DNA of 64,000 nt, taken from Mesorhizobium sp. LHD-90 (GTDB taxonomy: Bacteria; Pseudomonadota; Alphaproteobacteria; Rhizobiales; Rhizobiaceae). Under the pieces are notes generated by a model. It had not been told where the DNA came from. It did no database searches and was given only the letters and a program-made list of their open reading frames with translations. Location of the stretch: positions 115,059 to 179,058 of the forward strand of contig NZ_JAVFVV010000013.1 of the NCBI RefSeq assembly GCF_030929505.1, given 5' to 3'. Positions 56,123-63,879 of this stretch are shown in pieces. How positions within the stretch are numbered: the stretch's first letter is position 1; each line of letters opens with the position of its first letter. A program made the position numbers and the translations under genes.

Positions 56123-56749
56123 TCACAATTCCGCGACCGATGCTGCCCGCACCAGCGCGGCGGCGGCCCAACGCGCCACCGCTTGCGTCTCGTCTCCGTC
56201 CAAGCCCCAAATGTCCTTCAGCACGATAAGCGCTTCCACGCCGAACACCAGCGACAGCGCCTGTGCCAACCTGTTGAACTGCGCCTTCGGCAGCGTATCA
56301 CTGAGCGGTGCGATGGCGTCCTTCAAAAGTTCGATACGGTGGCCGCGGGTGAAGCGCGGCTCGTCGCCGAGCGTGCCGGCCCGGCGGCGCGCCCACTGGT
56401 CGAGCGACAGCTTCAGCGCAGCCTTGAACGTCGCCTCATAGACCTCGATGCGCGGCAGCGAGGTGCCGATCAGCTCGTCTACGCGCTTTTCGGCGCTCTT
56501 TGCATCCGACTTCCAGGTGAGGATCGGCCCTAGCCCCTCATCCACCACCGCCTGCACCAGCGCGGCTTGGCTCGGAAAATAACGATAGGCCGTGGCGCGC
56601 GACACGCCGGCGGCTTCCGCCGCCTCGGTCACCGACGGCGTCACGCCCGACTGCATCAGCCGGCTCGCCGTCTCCAACATCAGCCGGCGCGTCCGCGCCC
56701 TCGGGCCACGCTCGGTCTCCTCGACGCTCGATTGACGTGAGACATCCAT
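56123..56749 (-). CDS. TetR-family regulator
   Basis: DNA-binding regulator of 208 residues. The N-terminal HTH (about 20-65) reads TRRLMLETASRLMQSGVTPSVTEAAEAAGVSRATAYRYFPS in pieces; the C-terminal effector domain is divergent. ATG 56749 is chosen because it begins 20 residues before the HTH and falls next to the divergent promoter; an upstream extension would run into the divergent gene's control region. It is placed between the CUT1 operon and the TIM-barrel/cupin genes and probably controls both. Confidence 0.9.
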   Translation of the reverse strand: MDVSRQSSVEETERGPRARTRRLMLETASRLMQSGVTPSVTEAAEAAGVSRATAYRYFPSQAALVQAVVDEGLGPILTWKSDAKSAEKRVDELIGTSLPRIEVYEATFKAALKLSLDQWARRRAGTLGDEPRFTRGHRIELLKDAIAPLSDTLPKAQFNRLAQALSLVFGVEALIVLKDIWGLDGDETQAVARWAAAALVRAASVAEL

Positions 56750-56756
56750 GTCAATA

Positions 56757-56772
56757 TGATACGCTCGTCTCA
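56757..56772. promoter_or_regulatory. Candidate TetR operator in the divergent promoter
   Basis: TGATACGCTCGTCTCA matches its own reverse complement at 12 of 16 positions (TGA-N-ACG-N2-CGT-N-TCA). It lies 8 bases upstream of the tetR start and 30 bases before the TIM-barrel gene. Confidence 0.6.
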
Positions 56773-56801
56773 AAAAATTACAACAGTCGTATGAGGGAAA
56801 A

Positions 56802-57656
56802 ATGCCGGCCATCCCGCGCAAAAGAATCCTGGAGAAATTCAGAAAGATGATCGCCGACCGCGTGCCGATCGTCGGCGGCGGTGCGGGCACCGGTCTGTCG
56901 GCCAAGTCGGAGGAAGCAGGCGGCATCGACCTGATCATCATCTACAATTCCGGCCGTTACCGCATGGCGGGCCGCGGCTCGGCCGCCGGTCTGCTCGCCT
57001 ACGGCAACGCCAACGAGATCGTGAAGGAAATGGCGGTCGAGGTGCTGCCGGTCGTGAAGAGGACGCCGGTACTGGCGGGCGTAAACGGCACCGATCCGTT
57101 CGTCATCATGCCGCGCTTTCTGGCCGAACTGAAAGACATCGGCTTCTCCGGCGTCCAGAATTTCCCGACGATTGGCCTGTTCGACGGCACCATGCGCCAG
57201 AGTTTTGAAGAAACCGGCATGGGTTTTGGGCTCGAGGTCGACATGATCGGCGAGGCGCACAAGCTCGACCTTTTGACCACGCCTTACGTCTTCAACACCG
57301 ACGAGGCCAGGGCGATGACCAAGGCCGGCGCGGACATCATCGTCGCGCATATGGGCGTCACCACCGGCGGCACCATCGGCGCCACGTCAGCCAAATCGCT
57401 CGACGATTGCGTCAAGGAGATCGAGGCCATCGCCGACGCGGCCCGTTCGGTGCGCAAGGACGTTGTCCTGCTCTGCCATGGTGGTCCGATCTCCATGCCG
57501 GAGGACGCCCGTTACGTGCTGGAGCGGGTCGAGGGGCTGCACGGCTTCTACGGCGCCTCTTCGATGGAGCGCCTGCCGGCGGAAGCGGCCATCGCCAAGC
57601 AGACCGCCGATTTCAAGGCGTTGAAGGTCGGCAAGCCGGCAAAGAGGAAGGGATGA
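56802..57656 (+). CDS. TIM-barrel protein of the PEP-hydrolase-like / Tm-1 C-terminal family
   Basis: A 284-residue barrel enzyme related to phosphoenolpyruvate mutase/hydrolase-like proteins (PF09370 type) and to the C-terminal half of tomato Tm-1. Family features are [39 protein letters not shown] in pieces near the N-terminus, NGTDPF near 95, [16 protein letters not shown] near 115, and [16 protein letters not shown] near 228. The Tm-1 N-terminal partner domain is not present here. GAGGGAAAA precedes ATG 56802. The reaction is unknown. Confidence 0.9.
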   Translation: MPAIPRKRILEKFRKMIADRVPIVGGGAGTGLSAKSEEAGGIDLIIIYNSGRYRMAGRGSAAGLLAYGNANEIVKEMAVEVLPVVKRTPVLAGVNGTDPFVIMPRFLAELKDIGFSGVQNFPTIGLFDGTMRQSFEETGMGFGLEVDMIGEAHKLDLLTTPYVFNTDEARAMTKAGADIIVAHMGVTTGGTIGATSAKSLDDCVKEIEAIADAARSVRKDVVLLCHGGPISMPEDARYVLERVEGLHGFYGASSMERLPAEAAIAKQTADFKALKVGKPAKRKG

Positions 57657-57660
57657 GGCG

Positions 57661-58077
57661 ATGAGCGACAAATCGAAGGTTTTTGTCTACCCGAAGGATG
57701 TGACGGCGTTCAGTTTCGACTGGGGTCGCCTGGCGTTGACGGTGGCGCCGGAGGTTAATGGCGCGAAACGCTTTTCCGGCGGCGTCGTCGATTTGCCGTC
57801 CGGCCAGGGCCATTCCCGGCACAACCATCCGGGCGCGGAAGAGATCATTTTTGTCATTTCCGGCAACGGCGAGCAGATGGTCGAGGACGAGCAAGGCAAT
57901 CCGGTCACGCAGAAGGTCGGGCCGGGCTGCACGATCTTCGTGCCCGAAAGCCGTTTTCATTCGACGCTCAACACAGGCGACGCGCCGATGCAGCTTTTCG
58001 TCGTCTATTCGCCGGCCGGGCCGGAACTGGCGCTACGCGACCTGCCGGATTTCCGGCTTGTTCCGGCGGCGGGCTGA
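57661..58077 (+). CDS. Cupin-domain protein
   Basis: A single-domain cupin of 138 residues. Motif 1 is GHSRHNHPGAEEIIFVISGNG (HxH and Glu metal ligands) near residues 43-63, and motif 2 GPGCTIFVPESRFHSTLNTG near 83-102 supplies the last His. It starts 4 bases after the TIM-barrel gene ends, so the two form an operon under the divergent TetR promoter. It could be a sugar isomerase, dioxygenase or binding protein. Confidence 0.9.
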   Translation: MSDKSKVFVYPKDVTAFSFDWGRLALTVAPEVNGAKRFSGGVVDLPSGQGHSRHNHPGAEEIIFVISGNGEQMVEDEQGNPVTQKVGPGCTIFVPESRFHSTLNTGDAPMQLFVVYSPAGPELALRDLPDFRLVPAAG

Positions 58078-58144
58078 CATCGAGACTTGCAAGCAAGGCG
58101 CCAGGCGCGATGGACCGCGCCGGCGCACCTATTGCATCGACAAA

Positions 58145-58174
58145 ACGTCCATGTCCATGATCGGCCATGGACGT
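58145..58174. promoter_or_regulatory. Inverted repeat enclosing the start codon of the GNAT-like gene
   Basis: The perfect 9-bp arms ACGTCCATG (58145-58153) and CATGGACGT (58166-58174) flank a 12-base loop, and the right arm contains the ATG at 58167. There is no Shine-Dalgarno sequence. It could be a translation-blocking hairpin or a protein binding site. Confidence 0.5.
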
Positions 58175-59276
58175 AGATCTCCGCGAACCCGGCACAGCGA
58201 GCCCCGCTGAAATTTTCGCCGGGCTGTTCCGCGCGCATCCGACGGATCGGCTGATCCGTAACCTGGCGACCGAGGTGTCCACTTTGACCGTCGGGAGATA
58301 CGTGCTGCCGGTCACCGTCAACGACGGCACGACGCTGACCTGCTATGTCTGCTGCCCCAGCGCGGCCTACGTCGACTATGCCCGCGAGGAACTTCGTACT
58401 CTCTCCAATCCCGCCCTGCGCCAGACAATGGCGGCGCTGGTCACGCTTTCGGCGCCGCTGGTGCGCGCCACGAATTTCGACCGCCAGATCCAGCCGAACA
58501 ACTGGCTATTGGCGACCAACATCCAGCCGACGCTCACCGCCAGTGAGATTGCCGACGCGACACACTCGCTGCTGCGGCGCTGGCCGGACCGCGCGATCGT
58601 CTGGCGCTCGCTCAACGAGATCAGCGACCGGCTGGCGCTCGAAGCGTTCCGCCGCGCCGGCTACAAGCTCTATCCGGCGCGCCAGATCTACCTGTTCGAC
58701 TGCCGGACGGACGCGCCTCGCCGGCGCCGCGACGAGAAGCGCGACAGGATCCTGCTGGGCCAGGCCGACTATCGCGTCGAGGGGCCGGACGGGATTCGGC
58801 CAGAGGATTTCGAGCGGATCGAGGAACTCTACGGCCTGCTCTATCTACAAAAATACACGCCGCTCAACCCGCAATATTCAGCCCGATTTCTAAGCGCGAT
58901 GCACGAGACCGGCCTGCTGCGCGTCTTCGGCTTGCGCAATCGCCAGGGCAGGCTGGACGGCGTCATCACGTTCTTCGACCAGCGGGACGTCATGACCGCG
59001 CCGGTCGTCGGCTACGACACCTCAATCACCCCCGAGGTCGGGCTCTACCGCCGGCTGATGGCGATCGGGCTGCGGCGGGCGCGCGAAAACCGCCGGCTCT
59101 TCAACATGAGCGCCGGCGCGGCCGGCTTCAAGCGCAACCGCGGCGGCATGCCGGCGATCGAATACGCGGCCGTCTACAGCAGTCATCTGCCATGGCGCAA
59201 TCGCGCGGCGGCGGGCATTATCCGCGGCGTTCTCAACGGCGTGGGCGTGCCGGTCATGCGGAAATTGAAACTTTGA
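58167..59276 (+). CDS. GNAT/FemAB-like protein of the cryptic cluster
   Basis: A 369-residue protein. The C-terminal 150 residues (YSARFLSAMHETGLLRVFGLRNRQGRLDGVITFF in pieces, then VVGYDTSITPEVGLYRRLMAIGLRRA and NMSAGAAGFKRNRGG) look like the acetyltransferase-6/FemAB branch of the GNAT fold, suggesting acyl or aminoacyl transfer. The N-terminal 200 residues resemble a second such lobe. The assignment is tentative. Its stop overlaps the Rieske gene by 4 bp (TTGA). Confidence 0.7.
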   Translation: MDVDLREPGTASPAEIFAGLFRAHPTDRLIRNLATEVSTLTVGRYVLPVTVNDGTTLTCYVCCPSAAYVDYAREELRTLSNPALRQTMAALVTLSAPLVRATNFDRQIQPNNWLLATNIQPTLTASEIADATHSLLRRWPDRAIVWRSLNEISDRLALEAFRRAGYKLYPARQIYLFDCRTDAPRRRRDEKRDRILLGQADYRVEGPDGIRPEDFERIEELYGLLYLQKYTPLNPQYSARFLSAMHETGLLRVFGLRNRQGRLDGVITFFDQRDVMTAPVVGYDTSITPEVGLYRRLMAIGLRRARENRRLFNMSAGAAGFKRNRGGMPAIEYAAVYSSHLPWRNRAAAGIIRGVLNGVGVPVMRKLKL

Positions 59277-60259
59277 GCGAGCAGGAAGGCTGGATCGCTG
59301 TCGCGGCTTCGAAAGGCCTGCGCGCGCGGCCGCTGCGCGTGCTGGTCGACGGCCGTCCCCTTGCGCTGTTTAGAACCGACGGCGGGTTGCACTGCCTCAC
59401 CGATATATGTCCGCACCGTTCCGCGCCGCTGTCGCAGGGCAAGGTGGTCGGCGACACGATCGAATGCCCATACCACGGCTGGCGTTTCGACGGGTCCGGC
59501 GTCTGCCGGGCGATGCCCGGCCTGCTCGATAATATGCCACGCGCGCTGGTGCCTTCTTATGCGACCTGCGAAAAGGACGGACTGATCTTCGTGGCGCGGC
59601 AAAGGCTATCGGAAGAGCCCTATACGACGGCGCTGTCCGGCCATGCAGGCGTCGCGGCCATCGTCGAGAGCCGGGTAAGATCGTCGTTGGCGGAAGTGGC
59701 CGAAAACATCCTCGACGCCACCCACACGCATTTCACCCACAAGGGCGTGCTGCGCGGGCTGAGCAGCCGGCGTTACAAGGTGCAAGTCACCATGACCGGC
59801 GGCGACGGCTGGGTGGAGGCGCGCTATGAGGGCGAGCCGAGGCAGGAAGGGCTGATCAGCCGCCTGCTCGAAGGCGATCGCACGATCAGCGTCGGCCGGT
59901 TCCGCGCGCCCGGCATCGCTGAACTGGAATTCTGGGGTCGCTCGCGCATCAATCTGGCGACCACCTTTCATCTCCGGCAGGAAACCACCGAGACGGTGCA
60001 CGGCTTCGGGATTTTGTCTGCGCCCGACCGGGGACTATTCGGCCATATCAAGGCGGCCCTGTTCAAGCCGCTGTTCCGCGTCGCCCTGCGGCAGGACCAG
60101 CAGATTCTGCAGGCCGCCGATGAGAACCGTCGCCTGTTCGGCGAGCGCCGACAGATGATCGGGCCGCTGGACGTTATGCGGCCGCATATCGACGCGATTC
60201 TTTCGGGCCGCTGGCCGGAAGTCGCCGACCGGCCGGCGACGCTGACAATGGAGCTTTGA
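59273..60259 (+). CDS. Rieske non-heme iron oxygenase alpha subunit
   Basis: Oxygenase of 328 residues. The Rieske [2Fe-2S] ligands are CPHRSAPLSQG and CPYHGWRF (about residues 46-70). The mononuclear iron motif ENILDATHTHFTH (N-x2-D-x2-H-x4-H) is near residue 145, as in the one-component VanA/KshA-like families. The start is TTG 59273, overlapping the previous stop; codons upstream in this frame belong to the other gene. No reductase or ferredoxin gene lies nearby, so electrons must come from elsewhere. It meets the ATP-grasp gene tail to tail. Confidence 0.92.
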   Translation: MSEQEGWIAVAASKGLRARPLRVLVDGRPLALFRTDGGLHCLTDICPHRSAPLSQGKVVGDTIECPYHGWRFDGSGVCRAMPGLLDNMPRALVPSYATCEKDGLIFVARQRLSEEPYTTALSGHAGVAAIVESRVRSSLAEVAENILDATHTHFTHKGVLRGLSSRRYKVQVTMTGGDGWVEARYEGEPRQEGLISRLLEGDRTISVGRFRAPGIAELEFWGRSRINLATTFHLRQETTETVHGFGILSAPDRGLFGHIKAALFKPLFRVALRQDQQILQAADENRRLFGERRQMIGPLDVMRPHIDAILSGRWPEVADRPATLTMEL

Positions 60260-60261
60260 GG

Positions 60262-61416
60262 CTACACCGGGTCGAGCGCCTCGCCGTTCCATTCGATGTC
60301 GGCGGTGGCGGCAGCCTTCAGGCCGATGCCGCGCGTCGCGGCGATCGCACCGATCTCCGCCAGCGCCAGAAACTGCGCCGGCAAAAGATATCGATCCTTC
60401 GGCCAGCGGCTGATGTCGGCCATGGCTCGGAAATCACGCCACCAGCGGCGGGACGCCCCATTCCGCAGTGCATCAGGCAAGCCGTAGAAGAACATGGCCA
60501 GCGGCAGCGTCATCTGCCCGGTGCCCGAAGCCTGAGCCGGCCGGCCGGAAAGCAGCGCATCGGCCAGTCCGTCCGCCGCGCCGAAAAAGTGCAGGCCGCT
60601 GGTGGCGCGAGGGTTGCACTCGATCACCGACAGGCGGCCATCGGCATCGCGACGGAAATCGAACGATATCTGGCCCGTCCATTGCGTCGAAGCCGTGAAC
60701 GCCGAAACGAAGTTTTCGATCGCCGAGACTGCAACCGGCTCGAAGGCCAGCGCGGCGCCCCGCCCCGCGCGATAGAGCGGACGATAGGCCTGCAGCGCCA
60801 GCAGTCTTCCGGCGTGCGCCAGCGCCCATGCGCAAAGTTCCTCGCCCGGCAGATATTCTTGCGCGACCCAGGGATCGTCCGGCGACGGCACTATGCGCTG
60901 CAGAGCCGTCCAATCAGGGCGGATCAACACCCGCTCGGCAAAGCGCGACCACACCGGCTTGAACACAAAATCGCCGCTGCACGCCTCCCATGCATCGAGA
61001 TCGGACGGGCGGCTGAGCAGGGCTGTGGGTGGTGGATCGGCGCCCAATCCCTGCGCCATGCGGCTGAAGGCGAATTTGTTGTGGACCTGCTTGAGTAGCC
61101 CAAAGGGCGGCGCAAACAGCGGGATAGCCGCGCCGTGCAGGTCGCGCGCCGCGGCAAGAAAAAACACTTCCTCGCAGGTGGGCACGACGAGATTGCAGCC
61201 GAACTTTCGAACGGCCGCCTCGACGGCTTTCGCATAGGCGGCGACATTGCCGCGCGGCGGTGGCAGGCGCAGATAGGCCGCCTTGAACCGGTTGGACCTC
61301 GACATCGGAAAACGATTGCTGTCGGCGAGGACGACCTTGTGTCCCGCCTCGTGCAGGACGCGGCTCCAGTGCAGCGCCACCGGCGCGCGGGCGCCCGTAA
61401 TCAGAACCGTCGTCAT
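60262..61416 (-). CDS. ATP-grasp ligase of the cryptic cluster
   Basis: A 384-residue carboxylate-amine/thiol ligase-type protein. The N-terminal Rossmann-like part is TTVLITGARAPVALHWSRVLHEAGHKVVLADS in pieces; the ATP-grasp core includes DFVFKPVWSRF near residue 135, WVAQEYLPGEELCAW near 170 and the metal site RLSVIECNPRATSGLHFF near 258. ATG 61416 has GGAGG upstream and overlaps the preceding gene (ATGA). It would activate a carboxylate as an acyl phosphate; the substrate is unknown. Confidence 0.88.
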   Translation of the reverse strand: MTTVLITGARAPVALHWSRVLHEAGHKVVLADSNRFPMSRSNRFKAAYLRLPPPRGNVAAYAKAVEAAVRKFGCNLVVPTCEEVFFLAAARDLHGAAIPLFAPPFGLLKQVHNKFAFSRMAQGLGADPPPTALLSRPSDLDAWEACSGDFVFKPVWSRFAERVLIRPDWTALQRIVPSPDDPWVAQEYLPGEELCAWALAHAGRLLALQAYRPLYRAGRGAALAFEPVAVSAIENFVSAFTASTQWTGQISFDFRRDADGRLSVIECNPRATSGLHFFGAADGLADALLSGRPAQASGTGQMTLPLAMFFYGLPDALRNGASRRWWRDFRAMADISRWPKDRYLLPAQFLALAEIGAIAATRGIGLKAAATADIEWNGEALDPV

Positions 61417-62708
61417 GTTTCCTCCGCCCGCCAGCGGCGCTCGACACGGCGCAGTTTTACGGTTGGCGGCGGCAGATCTTGCTGCACGGCGGCGATGCGC
61501 GCCTCCGCGCCCATGTTGCGTAGGAGATTTGAAAGCGCCGCGCAGGCGGCCTCGACGGTTTCGGCCAGCAAGTCTTTCGGCAAAGTCAGGCTGAGCGTGC
61601 GGCGACCGGTCTGGGCCAGGCGGAAGTCGGCAATGCGCCGGTCGGCATTCAAAATGGCGTTGCGCAGCACGTCCGGCGTGACCGGGATGCTGCCTTCCCC
61701 GCCGGCACGCGACAGGACAAAAATGTCGTCGCTGCGGCCAACCACCTCCGCCACGGCGCGCAGCGGCGAGCCGCACAGACAGGCATCGTTCTTCAGCCGC
61801 AGCAGGTCGTTCATCCGGTAGCGCGCCATCGCCTGTGTCTCACGGGTGAAATCCGAGACAATGGGCGAGACGAGATCGCTTTCCGGCACCGGCTCCAGTT
61901 CGAAATGCACGACATCCTCGGCCAGATGCAGCGTGCCGTGCGCGCAGGAAGTGGCGAGCAGGCCCTCGGTCGCCATGTAGATCTCGCGCAGCCGGATGTC
62001 GTAGCGCGCCTCGACGATGTCGCGGTCGATCGGATCCAGCACTTCGGCGCTGCTGAAAAGCCGTTTCGGCCTCAGCGACCGGTCATGCTCGGCCAGCCAG
62101 CGCAAAACCGTCGGCGGCGCAATTATGGTGTCCGGACGGAAAGCAACGACCTCCGGCGTCAACGTTGCGACGCCCCGGCGCAGGTCGAAGAATCTTAAAC
62201 GCAGCCGGCCCGTGCGGTTCACCGCGCCATAAAGGGCGGTGTTGAGCGGCAGGATCAGCGCGATGCGCGCCTTCTCCAGGGGAAAGCCGGGCAGGAGTTT
62301 TGCGACGATAACGCCTAGCCATTCGTAGCGCTCGGCATGCGAAATGACGAACAATCCGCGATTGCCGCTGGTGCCGGTGCTGGCGCCGACCGAATATCCC
62401 TTCGGTGGCCGGCCGCTCTCGACGGCGCGCCAACCTTCCTCGCGCGTCACGCCGGCACGATTGAACTTTTCGAACGCGGCCATCAGCACGGATTTGTCGA
62501 CAACCGGCAGATCGTCGAGTTTTTCGATCCGGCGGCCGCGATAGAAGGGCGCGGCGGCGACGGTTTCGCGCAACCACGCGGTGATGCGCTCCGCCTGCCA
62601 GGCCTCGACGTCGGCGCGGGTCTTCAGCGTCCTGGACAAGCGGCGGGTGCGCAAAAAGGCCGTCACGAACCGAAGAATCGGCAGATGGCGGGATACGAAC
62701 CCTCTCAT
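61413..62708 (-). CDS. F390-synthetase-related adenylate-forming enzyme
   Basis: A 431-residue member of the phenylacetate-CoA ligase/coenzyme F390 synthetase branch of adenylate-forming enzymes. It has the P-loop-like GASTGTSGNRG near residue 108, the IYMATEGLLATSC core near 245, RYRMNDLLRL near 297 (equivalent of YRTGD) and a Cys-containing CLCGSPL before GRSDDIF. It most resembles the 'putative adenylate-forming enzyme' group of unknown role. The acid it activates is unknown. It is coupled to the ATP-grasp gene by 4 bp. Confidence 0.85.
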   Translation of the reverse strand: MRGFVSRHLPILRFVTAFLRTRRLSRTLKTRADVEAWQAERITAWLRETVAAAPFYRGRRIEKLDDLPVVDKSVLMAAFEKFNRAGVTREEGWRAVESGRPPKGYSVGASTGTSGNRGLFVISHAERYEWLGVIVAKLLPGFPLEKARIALILPLNTALYGAVNRTGRLRLRFFDLRRGVATLTPEVVAFRPDTIIAPPTVLRWLAEHDRSLRPKRLFSSAEVLDPIDRDIVEARYDIRLREIYMATEGLLATSCAHGTLHLAEDVVHFELEPVPESDLVSPIVSDFTRETQAMARYRMNDLLRLKNDACLCGSPLRAVAEVVGRSDDIFVLSRAGGEGSIPVTPDVLRNAILNADRRIADFRLAQTGRRTLSLTLPKDLLAETVEAACAALSNLLRNMGAEARIAAVQQDLPPPTVKLRRVERRWRAEET

Positions 62709-62721
62709 GCCAGGCGAACCG

Positions 62722-63537
62722 TCACGTGCCGGTCTTCATGAGGTCGTCCGGATCGTGGCAGAGCACGACCCGCCCCCCGGCGCTGGCGAAGCGGCGGACC
62801 TTTTCCGCCGATTCCTGCGCGGCACGGCGGTCGCTGTAGATCAGCCGCGCCGGACCGCGCGGCAGGCGGTCCTCGACAATCGCCCGCAGCAGCCATTGTG
62901 TGTCGACGGCGTAGAGAAGCGGCGTTTCCAGATGCGGCCACAGCAGCCCGAAATGGCCGAGCGCGTGGCCGGGCAGCGGCACTCCGAGGCAGGAGCCGTC
63001 GCCGAACGGATCGAAGCCCGTCCCCAGACCAAAGGGAAGCGCCACGGTCGGCAGCTCCTCGATCGGGATCAGACGTTTGCAAAAGTCCTCCGGCAGAAGC
63101 TCGGGGAAGAACGCGTTGTCGACCTGGCTCCGGCGCGACATGGAGGAGAGCGCATCGAAAGCACTGCCACTGGCGATGAACCGCGCCTTCGGAAGATCCC
63201 GCAGTCCTGCGATGTGATCGGCATGGAAATGCGTGACCACGATGTGTCTGACCGCGTCCGCATCAACGCTCCGCGACCGCAGCCAGGCACGAGGCAGAAG
63301 CGGTTCCGCCAGGCGCGGCCGCAGCAGCGCCGAATAAAGTTTCAGGGCAAGGCCGCGATCCGCGCCCTCGGTCGCGCGCGGCGTATAGCCGGTATCGATG
63401 AGCGTAGGGCCGAGGCGCGGATGCTCCCAAAAACCGTAGCGGATCGGAATGTCGATCCTCTTCCAGCGGCCGCCACGCAGCACAAGTTTTTCCAGCGCTC
63501 GAACCGTGGCGCTGGTCACGAAGACCGGCTCGTTCAC
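62722..63537 (-). CDS. Metallo-beta-lactamase-fold hydrolase of the cryptic cluster
   Basis: A 271-residue MBL-fold hydrolase. The metal motif is THFHADHIAG near residue 103, followed by VPLPGHALGHFG near 190 (third His), YAVDTQWLL near 208 (bridging Asp) and VVLCHDPDD near 262. The start is GTG 63537, overlapping the epimerase stop by 4 bp (GTGA). It could act as a lactonase, thioesterase or cyclic-ester hydrolase; the sequence does not decide. Confidence 0.9.
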   Translation of the reverse strand: MNEPVFVTSATVRALEKLVLRGGRWKRIDIPIRYGFWEHPRLGPTLIDTGYTPRATEGADRGLALKLYSALLRPRLAEPLLPRAWLRSRSVDADAVRHIVVTHFHADHIAGLRDLPKARFIASGSAFDALSSMSRRSQVDNAFFPELLPEDFCKRLIPIEELPTVALPFGLGTGFDPFGDGSCLGVPLPGHALGHFGLLWPHLETPLLYAVDTQWLLRAIVEDRLPRGPARLIYSDRRAAQESAEKVRRFASAGGRVVLCHDPDDLMKTGT

Positions 63538-63879
63538 GCCGCGCCTCCCGCAAAAGTACGCGCCAGCCCCTCGTCGAAACCGATCGCCGGCCGGAAGCCC
63601 AGGTGTTCTTGCGCTGCCGTGGTGTCGAGCGTCTGGGTAAAGGCAAGCAGGCCAAGGGCATAGGCGGTAATGCGGGGTTCCGGCCGGCCGGGCTTCAGCC
63701 TGGCGATGGTTTCCGCCAGCCGGGCGGCTGCCAGCGTCGCAGGCCAGGGCACGCGGCGCCAGCGCGCCGTCAGGCCTGCCCGCGCCGCAGCGCGCTCGAC
63801 GATCTCCCGCACCGGCACAACCTCGCCGGCAATGTTGCAGATCGCGCCTCCGGCTTCGGGTTGCGCGTGAAGCGCTAGC
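63534..63879 (-). pseudogene. NAD-dependent epimerase/dehydratase C-terminal fragment, interrupted by an IS481-family element
   Basis: The frame reads LALHAQPEAGGAICNIAGE, then VVPVREIVERAAARAG and a C-terminal NTLDTTAAQ-like TLDTTAAQEHLGFRP, as in the last third of 3-beta-HSD/epimerase-type SDRs. Going upstream, homology ends and a stop codon occurs at 63879-63881, exactly where an insertion element starts after GCTAGC. The N-terminal two-thirds should lie beyond the element, outside the window. It is otherwise coupled to the MBL gene. Confidence 0.85.
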
